Below are positions 1 to 10,737 of a stretch of 64,000 nucleotides of DNA, in pieces. This DNA is from Eurosta solidaginis (taxonomy: Eukaryota > Arthropoda > Insecta > Diptera > Tephritidae). Every line of letters starts with the position of its first letter. The stretch's first letter is position 1. A program made the position numbers and the translations under genes. The stretch covers positions 304,346,998-304,410,997 of the forward strand of contig NC_090319.1 in assembly GCF_040869045.1 (NCBI RefSeq). The letters are read 5' to 3'. The notes under the pieces are model-generated. The model ran no database searches, was not told where the DNA came from, and saw nothing but the letters and a program-made list of their open reading frames with translations.

Positions 1-1440
1 TTAAATTAAAACAAGAAAAGGTGTTTAAGTTCGGGTGTAACCGAACTTTATATACTCAGCGTGAGCTTCAATTTTACATTTCATTTCAGATAAATTACAT
101 TTAATTTTCAGATAAATTACTTTTTAACATAACACGTGGCACCGCCCGTTTAAAAAAAATGTGTTCACATTTCCTCTCACAATAAAACTTGATAAGTGAA
201 ATATCATTGATTCAAAACTATTTTTTGCTAAGTTATAGCTTATTATTCTAGCCTTCAACCCCTTTAAACTTGTTTTATATCGATGTTGACGTGGCCTGTA
301 ACCGATCGCGTCCATTTTCACTAGAAATATTTTCTGCTATAAGGAAAATATGTGTACACAATTTTATTACGTTATGTTAATTTTTCCTCGAGTTATGGCT
401 CACGAGACATAGAAAATTGCTTAGTCGTAAAAGGGGCGGTGCCACACCCATTTTCAAAAATTTTAGTGTTTTCTAATTTAATGTTATAATTCAACTTAGA
501 AAGTAAAATTCTATTGATACAAAGCTCTTTTTTGTTAAGATATAGCTTATTATTTTCGTCTACGACCGTTTTAAAAATCTTTTATATAAAAGTAAGCGTG
601 GTCTTTAACCAATCTCGTCCATTTTTTCTAGAAATATTTTCAGCTATAGGGAACATTTTTGTATCCAATTTTATTACGAAACACAAAAAATTGCTTAGTC
701 GTAAAAGGCGCGGAACCACGCCCATTTTTTTAATTTGAAGTTTTTCCCTTTTATTGTTATAAATCCACTTGGGATATGAAATATTATTGATATAAAGCTA
801 TTTTTTGCAAAGATATACATAGCTTATTTTATTCGTCCACGAACCTTTTAAAAATCTTTTATATAAAAGTGGGCGTGGTCCTAACCGATTTCTTTAAGTT
901 TTCCTCGAAGCATTCCTTATACTAAAGGCAACCAATCTACGGAATTTTTTTACGATAGGTTTAACGGTTTTTGATTTATGATTAATAATATTTGTAAAAT
1001 GATTTTATCACAAGTGGGCGGTGCCACGCCCATTTTAAAAAAATTTTCCAAATTTTTATCAATATCAGTCCACATCTCAAATTTCAACATTCTAGGTGTA
1101 TTATTTACTAAATTATCAGGTTTTTCGGTATTTTCCAAAATTTTATATATATGAAAAGTGGGCGTGGTTATCATCCGATTTCGCTCATTTTCAATACTAA
1201 TATATTCTGGGTTTAGATAAGCTAGTGTTTCAAATTTGGTGAGGATATCTGATGATTTACTCAAGTTATCGTGCTAACGGACGGACGGACGGACGGACAT
1301 GGCTCAATCAAATTTTTTTCGATACTGATAATTTTGATATATGGAAGTCTATATCTATCTCGATTCCTTTATATCTGTACAACCAACCGTTATCCAAAGT
1401 TAATATACTCTGTGTGCAAAGCACGCTGAGTATAAAAACG
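1..1440 (-). repeat. Dispersed repeat, family A, reversed copy
   Basis: The copy begins near a short terminal hairpin (27-48: AAGTTCGG, loop GTGTAA, CCGAACTT). It ends at a second, nested hairpin (1404-1434) whose outer stem is TATACTC/GAGTATA. Between them lie about four diverged modules of 270-310 bp, each carrying a GGGCGG-type near-palindrome (about 135, 436, 707 and 1015) and a phrase like CCGATTTCGTCCATTTT. A run of five ACGG units at 1277-1297 leads into CATGGCTCAATCAA. The same termini recur at 33971, 55590 and 58878. I saw no protein-coding potential; the open frames inside follow from the module structure. The transposition mechanism is unknown to me. Confidence 0.75.
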
Positions 1441-1839
1441 CACACAACACACACATTTACACGCATGCTTAGGTTTAGATGTTAGAGACGATCAATCTGC
1501 TTAACAAGCATAGATATGTGTGTGTGGAGATCGCTTGCCTGCAAATATTCAAAACAAAAGCCATCAAATAACATTTCGAGCGAGAGTTCGTAACGTTAAA
1601 ACTACACAACTTGACGAGAAATGCTTCCGAGAAGATGAAGGCCGTACTTTTATTCTAATATGTGATTTGCTACTTTTAATATTTGCCACCAAATTAACTG
1701 GAACTAGATGTTTTATGCCGTAACCCATGAACAGAAATATGACCGGAAAATTTGCCTAATCACTACCTCGAGATGCCCCAAAAATATACCTATATGCGAA
1801 AATAGCTCGTGTGTAGTTTCAAAGCTCCTTAGGGTATCT
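1441..1839. other. No recognisable feature
   Basis: A CA-rich stretch follows the family A tip, then AT-rich sequence. Nothing here resembles a gene or a known repeat. Confidence 0.5.
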
Positions 1840-2420
1840 TTCCGGGGTGTAAACGGAATGATTTTGGGGACTTTCTCAGGGGATCTCTTCAGGCGTCATT
1901 CCGGGACGTTTTTTGGATTTCGTGCTGGTCCCGGGATCATATCATTCGGGGGTCTATTAGGAGTAATTTTATGATGATTTTGGGGACTACCTTTTCGGTA
2001 CCATCTTAGGGATCAATTTATGCGCGTTTGATTATCACGTCGGGCCATTTTTGCGTAATATCTGGATGATGGGATCATTTTGGGATTATTGAGCGTCATT
2101 TGGGATCACTTCCGGGTAATTTGGTGGTCCCTTCAGGACGATTTTCGGGGTTCTTTACTCACATTCTTTATTTTAGGGCCATTCGCGGATGATTTCGGAG
2201 TCGCTTAGGAATTTGGGATGATTATGGTGACTCTTCTCGGGTGGCCATAGCTATTTAAGGGTTATTTAGAGAAGACTCGTGCTCAATATAGGGCCACTTT
2301 GAGGTGATTTTGGGTACTATTCTGAGGCCCTTCTGGGTTATTTGAGGGTCAGCTGGGATGATTTGGGGGACTCTTTCCGGGTCATTTGTGGATCACATCG
2401 GGGATCAAATACGTCTCAAA
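1840..2420. repeat. Degenerate G-rich periodic sequence
   Basis: Variants of GGGATGATTTTGGGGACT recur irregularly about every 18-25 bp, with no two adjacent copies identical. This is cryptic simplicity, probably produced by slippage and later divergence. A similar texture occurs at 51160-51500, and on the opposite strand at 57240-57690. Confidence 0.6.
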
Positions 2421-4075
2421 ATTTATTGGAAACAACAGCACCCCAAGTAGTCTTAGAAGGAAAGATGCACAATGGAATATACCACTTTCTAAATAACACT
2501 TCAATTCCGATCTTACCTCATAAACCCGCGAACAAACCAATTTGTATTCAAACTAAAAAGGTTACAAATTTGATCGCTTGACAAATAGCTTTAACGTCTC
2601 CAACCGCTTAAATAAACAAAAACCAGTTTTGGCAATAAAAGCTTCCACTTTCAATTGGAGAATGAGGTAAGACATACGATCTTACAAATCTCAGCTAACA
2701 CATTTGAGCGTATAGGCAAAGCGAACGGTTGGGCTACGCGAAATTTAGCGGAATATACGAATCGTTTTGTTTTGAAAAAAACCTAAATCATAAACTTATT
2801 ATTTATATAATAATATGCGGCTTAGATAAAAAAAATAACAAAAACATAAAGCATAAGAGAGACGCAATAAAAAGGTAAACGAAAACTGGAAATTGAAGTT
2901 ATGAAATAGTAAAAAAATTAATTAATTGAAGACAGTGTCTGACAGGTGGTCATTAGTGCTCGCGGAGAATAAAAAACCAAAAAAAAAAATGTATAGTTTT
3001 TTGAAAGAAAACCCATAATTGATTGTTGTGTTTTGCATGCAAAATTAAATTTTGTGATTGGTTTCATAAAAGCAAAAGTACGATAACAAAACAAAAACCA
3101 AACAAAAAAATGTGTTAAAAATCTAACTAAAAAATAAACAAATAAAAAATACTAAAATTATAAAAAATTAATTAAACACACAAATGCAAACAAAAAATTC
3201 AGACTGTCTGCGTGGAGTGGTGTGAATAAGGGTGGTGCAGGTGTGTCTGTGCTGTGTTGCTGCTACAAAAACAACAGCAAACAAAACTACGATAGCAACA
3301 AAAGCAATACTCTTAGCTGATAAACGTTGCGATGGTGATAATTGAAAGAGAGAAATAAAAAATAATAATAAAATACAAAATCGCATAAAAGACTTATGCC
3401 AAAAACAACATAACAATAGCAGAAATAAAAAGTAAAAAAAAAGTCGTTGTAAAACAAAATTCAAAAATTATCTATAAAATAAGCAATAGTAGAAGCGGTG
3501 CTTATAAATGATGCTTAATTGCAATGCGTAACCAAATATTTCAAGCAATAAATTTTACAAGAAAATAATTGATTGAAATCACATAAAAAAAGAACCCTAC
3601 AACAAAATACAAATTGCATACAAAAGAAATAATAACCAAGTTATACGAAAAACGAAAGTAAAAATGAGCGCGATACTCAAGCGCACCCTCTCAGTCATTT
3701 AACGCATCCCAGCAATGTTTTGCGCATGCGCCTAGTCAAGTATGTTAAGCAGCTACTAATTGCATAGAGACACAAATGCATTACAACGCCTCGAATACAT
3801 TATTCTGAGCAAAAGAATAAGGAAAACACTTCACTTCAACATTACTTTTCAAATTTCTACTATAACCCAACTGTCGCCATAGCATGTGCCTAAAATAAAA
3901 GAGCAAAACTTAAGCAGATGCAAGTAACTACTGTGCCAAGGCTTTACAATATTCTATAAATATTTTCAAATGCCATTATTGCAAGTAATGAGTCTAGGAA
4001 ACTGATGCCAAATCGATACCTTTAAGGAATAAATAATCTGCATTGAGAATTTTATATAAAGCGCGTTAACCAGAT
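2421..4075 (+). promoter_or_regulatory. Unique 5' flank and probable leader of the ETS gene
   Basis: This is the only long stretch before the first coding exon without a recognisable repeat. It is AT-rich with many A-runs and CAA/AAC runs, typical of fly 5' leaders. A TATA-like TATAAATG lies at 3505-3512, but I could not fix a transcription start. An in-frame TAA at 4067-4069 lies two codons before the chosen ATG, so the reading frame cannot extend upstream without splicing. That part of this stretch is transcribed leader is an inference. Confidence 0.45.
3664..3702 (+). CDS. Candidate upstream ORF, 12 codons
   Basis: The ATG sits in a good fly start context (GTAAAAATGAG) and opens MSAILKRTLSVI followed by TAA. 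If transcription starts upstream of 3664, this would be a short upstream ORF about 370 bp before the ETS start codon and could damp its translation. The peptide has no recognisable similarity. It could be chance. Confidence 0.25.
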   Translation: MSAILKRTLSVI

Positions 4076-4120
4076 ATGGAAATTGAGAAAATGTCGTCGT
4101 TTTATTCCAGTTCAACTAAG
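4076..4120 (+). CDS. Ets98B: First coding exon of the SPDEF/Ets4-class ETS factor
   Basis: Fifteen codons (MEIEKMSSFYSSSTK) end exactly at AAG|GTAAGT, a consensus fly splice donor, in phase 0. The next exon, 53.6 kb downstream, starts in phase 0 after a clean acceptor, so the two join in frame. An in-frame TAA at 4067 limits the start. A second in-frame ATG at 4091 (GAGAAAATG) has a better start context, so the protein may begin at residue 6 (MSSFYSSSTK). The link to the downstream exons rests on frame, splice signals and absence of another gene. A cDNA would settle it. The exon is too short for ordinary ORF callers. Confidence 0.68.
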
Positions 4121-4194
4121 GTAAGTAGACAAATTAAGTGCTAACTATCAAAATGAGTCTGATTTTTCAAAATAGTCTACTACAATAAGCTACA

Positions 4195-4566
4195 GCCCCC
4201 ATCGGGTTAGGGGGTTAGAATATACTAGCGGTAGGTATGCCTGTCGTAAGAAGCGACTAAAATACTAAATAGATTCAAGGTGTTGTCAGTGCAAAATATA
4301 GCTTCCCCAACCCAATTGTCAACCTCACCTACTCGTGGCTAATCCCGCTTCATTAACAGCCGAAGCTCTGGAGACCCCGAGCTCCTCATGGATCTAGGAG
4401 GTGGGAGAGCGTTATGGCCTAGAAGGTCGCATGTGGTCATACCAAATCGTTTTGTTGAGATTGTCGGGCTTGGTACCGGAACGATCTACATCCGGCAAAG
4501 GACCATCAACATCGATAACATTCCCCAAGGCCTTCGGGGAGTGTCCTTATGGCTACAACAACAATA
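4195..4566 (+). mobile_element. SINE-like retroelement, copy 1, with 13-bp target duplication
   Basis: A 372-bp element is flanked by perfect direct repeats ACAATAAGCTACA (4182-4194 and 4567-4579). It opens with GGGTTAGGGGGTTAGAATAT, has GTAGGTATGCCTGTCGTAAG near its 5' end and closes with a CAA/TAA-rich tail. Copies at 15857 and 18205 share the full length. The duplication and tail show retroposition. No tRNA-like box A/box B was seen, so the origin of its head is unclear. Confidence 0.8.
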
Positions 4567-4579
4567 ACAATAAGCTACA

Positions 4580-4989
4580 CGACTTCTAGGCGGATCTGTT
4601 ACCTCATCCTTCTTATGACCACTCCACTCATCTTACAAACGAATGTTTCTCCTGAACTTCAACAACAACTTTAAAACTTTTTGCGGTTTTTGTTGTTCAC
4701 GGAAACAAACCGAAACCTTATCTGAAGCCTTTTTAAATTACTTATCTAAATTGATGCGCTACGTCTATTTTGATCTCCAACAAAACCAAACCGGTTCCGT
4801 AACCGAAACAGTAGCCTTGATTTTGAGCTGAAAAAGAACAAAACAGAATTGCTACAAGACAAAGCGGCCACAAAGTGAAAAACTCTTGCCCACAGGCGGT
4901 ACTCTAAACTGGGAAGGCAATTAAAAATTAAAGACCTCTCTTGACGAACAAAAATCAAACCATTTCTGATGTAGGGATCGAAACCATGA
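4580..4989. other. No recognisable feature
   Basis: Intronic sequence with no coding potential or repeat that I recognise. Confidence 0.5.
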
Positions 4990-5131
4990 ACTGTATCGAT
5001 AGAAGATGAGCTGGCTTTTAGTGTTAGAGAGAAAAGTTTCTCGGATGATTTATGGCCCTGCCAGTGAAGCCGACTACGACTATCCAAGGAGTTGTAGTGA
5101 TGAGCTGTGTGAGCTCTACGCAAGTTTGGGA
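4990..5131 (+). mobile_element. Fragment of an RTE-clade LINE, reverse transcriptase C-terminus
   Basis: The plus-strand frame reads LVLERKVSRMIYGPASEADY and later SDELCELYAS. This matches the FERKVLRKIYGP...NDELYELYAD block of the RTE element at 10738-12049. The fragment stops abruptly where a tRNA-derived SINE begins. Confidence 0.65.
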
Positions 5132-5133
5132 TG

Positions 5134-5513
5134 CAAAAAAATAAATGTACGGCGCCGTAACTTCCGTGGAGATTTTAGGCCAAGCTTCTCTTCCAATTTG
5201 CGGTTGTGCTACTTTTTATGTTTACTATAAATTATCAGGACGGGGCCTACATGTTTTATGTCGACTCGAAACGGCGTCTGCAAAGCAGATGAATTTTCAC
5301 TCAGAAGCTTTTCATAGTAGAAACACACTCGGAGTGTTTGCAAATCACAGCCGATAGGGGACACCGCTTAGAAAAACTGTTTTCTAATTAAAAAGCTCAT
5401 TTTCAAAATTTTCGATTTTGCTTCGACCGGGAGTTGAACCAACAATTTTCGGTGTGGTAGGCGGAGCACGCTACCGTCACACCACGGCGACCACCAAGTT
5501 GTCGCGAAACAGG
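5134..5513 (-). mobile_element. tRNA-derived SINE
   Basis: On the minus strand the head carries a box A-like GGTGTGACGGTAGCGTGC (complement of 5466-5483) and a box B, GGTTCAACTCCC (complement of 5429-5440). These are internal RNA polymerase III promoter elements. The body contains the GAAAAGCTTCTGAGTG and GGAGTGTTTGC blocks also present in the copy at 16811-17173. The 3' end, near 5134, is an A/T-rich tract. Diverged and inactive as a tRNA. Confidence 0.75.
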
Positions 5514-5949
5514 GGCAGCTGGCGTAACGTTACAAAATGATAAAAATCACTTAGGCGGTTATACGCCAATTATTGATGATGACACGTAAATTGTTATAAG
5601 AAACATCAGTTAGAAAGAAACGCCCTACTCGCTAGAAAATCTATTTTTTTCTTCTGCAAGAATTGGGTATTGAACTCTGAAAAAGGAACTTTTCGCTCAT
5701 GACCAAGTAAAGGAATTCATTGACTAAGAATGTGGTCGTGGGTATCCTCGTGCTTTTCAAGATCGAACAGCTATTATCCAAGATGCCAACTCTTTCCATA
5801 ATGCTAACGGAAATATCTCCTTGTTTACTAGGGCGAAGGGGCTATATCAAGCAGTAGTCTGTTTGGATTCCACGGTTTGTGGCAATTCAGCAGACCCTTT
5901 ATGTACAGCTTTTCTTCTTTATTTTGACCACTTTCGCTTCACAGATATA
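5514..5949. other. No recognisable feature
   Basis: Intronic sequence; nothing supported. Confidence 0.45.
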
Positions 5950-6340
5950 TGATTTTCAAGTCTCATAAGGAGACTCCCAATGGCAGCTGTGAACGCTGGA
6001 CGCAGTGTTCTTGCAGGTCTGCAGCCTTCTCCAGTATTGTTTGTTTAAAGCCAGCGGCCATACAGGCAACGCGTAGCATATGAACATCTATCCAATAGCT
6101 ATGTATGTTGTAAGCAACCTCTCTCCATCTCTACCTGGAGCGTTGCTGGCACATGACTTGTGGATTTTGTTGAGGCTCTGTTCTTAAGATGCAGCAAACT
6201 AATATCGACTGTCACGGCCAATATTTTTAAGTATCTGACAATTAGGAGCGCAATTCCATCTAAGTGAATATTTATTCTCATCTGCTCCACACGCGTCATG
6301 AAAAGGGTCGCTTCGGTCTTAGATGGTGAGAATATCAGAT
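5950..6340 (-). mobile_element. Degraded LINE reverse-transcriptase fragment
   Basis: The minus strand reads INIHLDGIALLIVRYLKILA followed by VTVD and later HLKNR. This resembles the K-(I/Y)-LGVTVD block after the YADD motif of I/R1/Jockey-type reverse transcriptases. Frames are broken and the clade cannot be fixed. Confidence 0.4.
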
Positions 6341-7205
6341 CCTAGCCTCCTGATGATTTTAACTAATATAAGTTATCGGGGGAATGACTTGGGTAATTTG
6401 TTGGTGGCGGTGCAATCACTTATGCTGCTAAATTCTTATTACAACCGAGCATTGTACTTTGCGCTCTCTGCTTATCTTTTAAATTTCAATGAAAATATGT
6501 AATACATGATAGCCCTTATCGACAACTCTTACTGAATATTTACATATATATAAAAAAGAATTTTTAAAATGTGGTTTTAGAAGGCGTGAACGTAGCTGAT
6601 AACCTCTTTAAAATATTATCAGCTATTTGGGTGCCAAATATTGACGTCTTCTATATTATGGATTATAACTATATTTTTAATTAAATTAAAAAAATGAAAT
6701 TACATGAACCGCATAAAGAGTTTCCTTTCATAAACTACGATTTATATATTTGGCATGGGCTGATTTGGGATGGTAAGAGGTTTAGGTAGAGGGAGAGGTT
6801 GAAAAAAGCCCTGAGTGAATAGGTATCGAAGCGCAGTAGAGAAACCATAAACTGCCAGTTTTATTAGCAGATTCTCTGGAAAAAGCTTTTATTTTGCCAC
6901 TGCTTCTACTTTCATCGACGGGGGTGCGTTGTTTTAACTGCCACAAGGTGTGGGTGTGGTCTAGATTTGGATCATTCAGAGTACCCACGCCCACAAAGCA
7001 TGATCTTTGCCTACAGTTTACTAGATTTTTCTCTTTCTTGGCTCAGCAGATGCTTTCTAATTTGGCAGGCTGCTATTACGCTCCTATTATACTACAAATT
7101 ACCATAATTTGAAGAATGACTTTGATGTCAAACTTTTTTCCAGTTTGTCTGAAAATTAGTCAGCATCCACGTCCTTATGATCTCTTATATGTCGATGCAT
7201 AGAGG
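6341..7205. other. No recognisable feature
   Basis: AT-rich intron sequence with no supported gene or repeat. Confidence 0.45.
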
Positions 7206-8648
7206 CAAGCAGTCGTCATGTTGAAGCTCTACATCAAAGGGATGCACAAGAAAAGAGTATCCAATTTCATGAAACATGCCCTGAGTGCCATAGAGAGGTG
7301 GTGTGACACCAAAGTACGTCTATCGATTCTAAAAAATCTTTCCTGGAGCCTTTTACGCGGAGAACAAAAATATTTATGGCATTCCTTGGTAGTACCAAAA
7401 TTCGATTTTCAATGGAAGAAAAATACCTAGGGGTAACACTGGGCAGAACCCTCACCTGGAATGCTCATCTAGATACCATCATAAACAAGGCAACACACGC
7501 TTTCTTTTCCAGCACTTTACTCTATTGCAAAACATAAGGATATCTCCCAAAATGGTGTACTGGGTATTTAATATTTTTATGAAGCCAAAAGTGACCGTAG
7601 TTTCTTCATTTGGTGGCTGAAGGCCACACAGCGAAAAGCAATAAGAAAACTAGCAAGCTTTGTCGACTAATTTGTATTTGCAAAACGAATGCGATGAGAA
7701 CGTCCCCTGCTGACGCACTTAGTGCCTAAGAGAGAATACCTCGCTTCCTTATTCTAATAGAAAAAGGGTCAACACTTGCTGCGCTAAGACCTCAAAATAT
7801 ATATGAGCGAAAGATGGGAAACACTACAAGACATATGAAGTTAATAAGAAAATTCATAGACAATCCCAAATTAAATAACGTGATGTAATCTCCAGTACGC
7901 TGAGAGTCTGGCTCAGCTTTGATGTGTGCATTGTGGGTAAACTCTTTGGGAAATAGAGAATCAATATACTGACCCTGACTCAGAGGACTTGTTCACAGAT
8001 GGAACGAAATTTGATAACGGAACAACAGTATGATCGGGGAGCCAAAAACAAATGTTTGCTACGATATGTTCCCGGGGATTAGGGATATTAAGGTAATGAA
8101 CTGGTAGACAACATAGCCAAGCAGAGTGATATAGCAGCATTCTATGGTCGAGAACCCTTTCGAGAAGCATAATTGTTTATAATCCCAGCAAGGAGAGTAT
8201 CAACCAAACTCATTACTCTAAGCAGGAAAGACTTACGACCTCTGACTGGCCGTGAAAAATGTACCAGTTGCAATTCTATGTGAAATCGTCGCTTTGGCAA
8301 GCCAAAAGCTTTTTCATCAATGTGACTTAATTCCTAATCCTCTTTTGGTATAAAGTCAAATGCCTGAAGGGATACTCTTGTCTATTATATCACCTAAGTA
8401 ATTCAAATCTATTCGATAAACAAATCTATCGCTTTTGTGAGCTGGTGGATGAAACTTCGGTTCGCATTATCTGAGAAACCGTCGCTATCGCAAGGCAAAG
8501 GCTCTGCCATTCAGGTGCCGTGACTCTTAATCTCTTCTTGATATGGAGTCAAAGGCCTGAAGTGGTATTTAAATAGCTTAAAAGCCTCCACATACTTTTC
8601 CTTTCTGAAAGGTCAAGCACAATGGATCTAAATAAGTGTCGCAGTACC

Positions 8649-8680
<32 letters not shown>

Positions 8681-8681
8681 T
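7206..8681 (+). mobile_element. Degraded LINE (I/R1/Loa-like) with RNase H remains and (TAA)n tail
   Basis: Several plus-strand frames read reverse-transcriptase and RNase H fragments: KYLGVTLGRTLTWNAHLDT near 7420-7480, LFTDGTKFDNGTTV near 7990-8030 and NELVDNIAKQSD near 8097. The C-terminal segment occurs twice (about 8282-8380 and 8473-8568, roughly 190 bp apart), an internal duplication. It ends in (TAA)n at 8649-8681, the kind of tail seen in I-type elements. Stops and shifts make it dead. Confidence 0.6.
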
Positions 8682-8707
8682 ATTTTTCACAGCGCATTTC
8701 ATTCTGT

Positions 8708-9110
8708 TAGATAGATAGATAGATAGATAGATAGATGTTGTGAGGTTAAGCACTGCGACCTATTGGTCTATTGTGCCTTCATTCTCTTTACAACACTTCA
8801 TCCAAGCCGAGTTCTCTGAGAAAATCCAGAATGGTTCTCGGCTTCAGAGAGTGTATGTGACTATTTTTTTAATTTGGATGATGCTAGGATCCTAAGTCTT
8901 CGTCTCGCGACTGCATCGCATACCTTCAGGATGTGTTCTGCAGACTCATCTTCGACATCACAGAATCAACAGAGGCTACTAGCCGATATGCCCAATTTAT
9001 GCATATGGCTCTTTAGCCTACAGTGAGCTGTTAAAATCCTAAGGCTACTTTTTAGGAGGTTAATCATATCCTTATATCGCTTTGAGTTGTACCCTTCTAT
9101 TAGTGCCTTT
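8708..9110 (-). mobile_element. LINE C-terminal fragment with (GATA)n edge
   Basis: The minus strand reads LTAHCRLKSHMHKLGISASS and then FCDVEDESAEHIL. This is the cysteine/histidine region after RNase H in Jockey/R1/I-group LINEs. The left edge is a seven-unit TAGA microsatellite (8708-8736), probably the expanded 3' tail. One cysteine codon has become a stop. Confidence 0.6.
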
Positions 9111-10619
9111 GCCTGCCGAAGTCCTGGACTTTCGCGCCAGTGTTGTTCTCTTGGTATTATCTGAGGTCATTACATTACTTCATTCGGTTACACCTTCAAA
9201 CGATTTTTCATCATCCCTTGATAAATCTTTCCTGAGACAACCCAATTTTGTCACGAAATCTGACAAATAAATAGATTCAAAATATTAAAATGGAAGGAAA
9301 ATTAAGTACATAAGAAAATTGTGATGTTATTGTAGTTGTAGTTTTAACCGCAAAAACTGAAGGTTTGGGGAGTGTTGCAGATGTGGGCAGTTCTGTGTCG
9401 TATGGGTACTAGCGCGATCGCCCCAAATTTTCTGGGCTATAGTCTTTAGCCGCCTCTTGCGATAAGCATTACTACAGCAGGAATATAAGTCCACAGTTTG
9501 TGCATTAATAAAGATAATCTAAGCCCTAATTTGTTCTTACTATCCGTTGTACGTGTAATAGGGCTACTGAATATCAAAGACAAGTTCATCTTAGCCTTGA
9601 TGCGCACAATAGTCTTATAAAATGTAAAAGGTACTTTCTCCAACTAAAATTACAAATTGTACGAAATTGTAGAAAAGGAAAATAGTTCTAGAATTAGAAA
9701 ACAAAATGCATTGTATTAATTTCGCAGAAAACATCCTCAACAACAGCAACAACAACGACATCTTTTGAATGTAGAGCAGGAGCGAAAATTTTTTTAATGA
9801 CAAGAATGGTGATCGGTGAAAGAAAAAAGAAATTGTGAGCAATACTTTTATTTATAACAAAACTATATAAAGATGCAAAGGTAGATTAATGCGTTTGTAT
9901 AAAATAAATAAATAATTGTTAAAGCAAACATGCATTAATATAGCTGACATACATACATGCACACATACTACGCATACATAGATAGAACAAGTAAAGATGG
10001 ACATTTTTTAAATCATCATTCATGTTTACATAGATAAATACATATAGGTATGTGTTTGTATCTACGTAAATATGTTTGCATTTATAAATTGTAGAATAGT
10101 CTAACATCAAACAGAATGGCAATATATCTAACTGAACTGAAATAGAGGCAGATGCAGGAAAACTATTTTTAATAATTACCAACTTTCAGTTCACTAAATA
10201 CCATCACAACAACTATAGAAACTACAACAAAAACAACAAACACATTAACTTAATGGTAATATTTACGAACATATAATAATAGTTGGCTTGTTGTTGCCAC
10301 AATGAGTGCCTCATTCAATGAAGTATAATAATAGCGAGTGCATTAGTAAAACGAGCAACAACAAAAAGATTCTAAACAATTAGCAAATTCTGCGAAATGA
10401 CATTTTCACTTTGCTGCTGCCAACGTTAGCACATTGCAGCAATGAACGTACTTTTTTATGCTTGTTAATTTAGGAGCGATGCTGTGCACGGTGGGACATT
10501 CTGCAAATTTTTGTGACAAAAGCCTTGGAAAAAAAATATATACAGAATAAGAAATGAGGGGAAAATTATAAATTAAAGTAAAGGAAAAGAAAAGAATGAA
10601 AAATAAAAAAGAATGATTT
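9111..10619. other. No recognisable feature
   Basis: AT-rich intron sequence with CAA-rich patches. Nothing supported. Confidence 0.45.
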
Positions 10620-10737
10620 ATTATAGATGTATTATCGACTCGGTACAGACGAGTTATCGATTTGTACGCAAAAATTGTATGTTACTTATCGATGTGTTAT
10701 CAAAAATTTAACGATTTGCTATGAAAAGTTATCTACC

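Noticed and set aside
950..1264. 104-codon minus-strand frame
   Set aside because: Lies inside the family A repeat, spanning module joins. Other copies do not keep the frame.
5425..5490. A genuine tRNA gene
   Set aside because: Boxes A and B are present but no acceptor stem or cloverleaf closes, and a SINE body follows. The same holds at 17103, 37893 and 44800.
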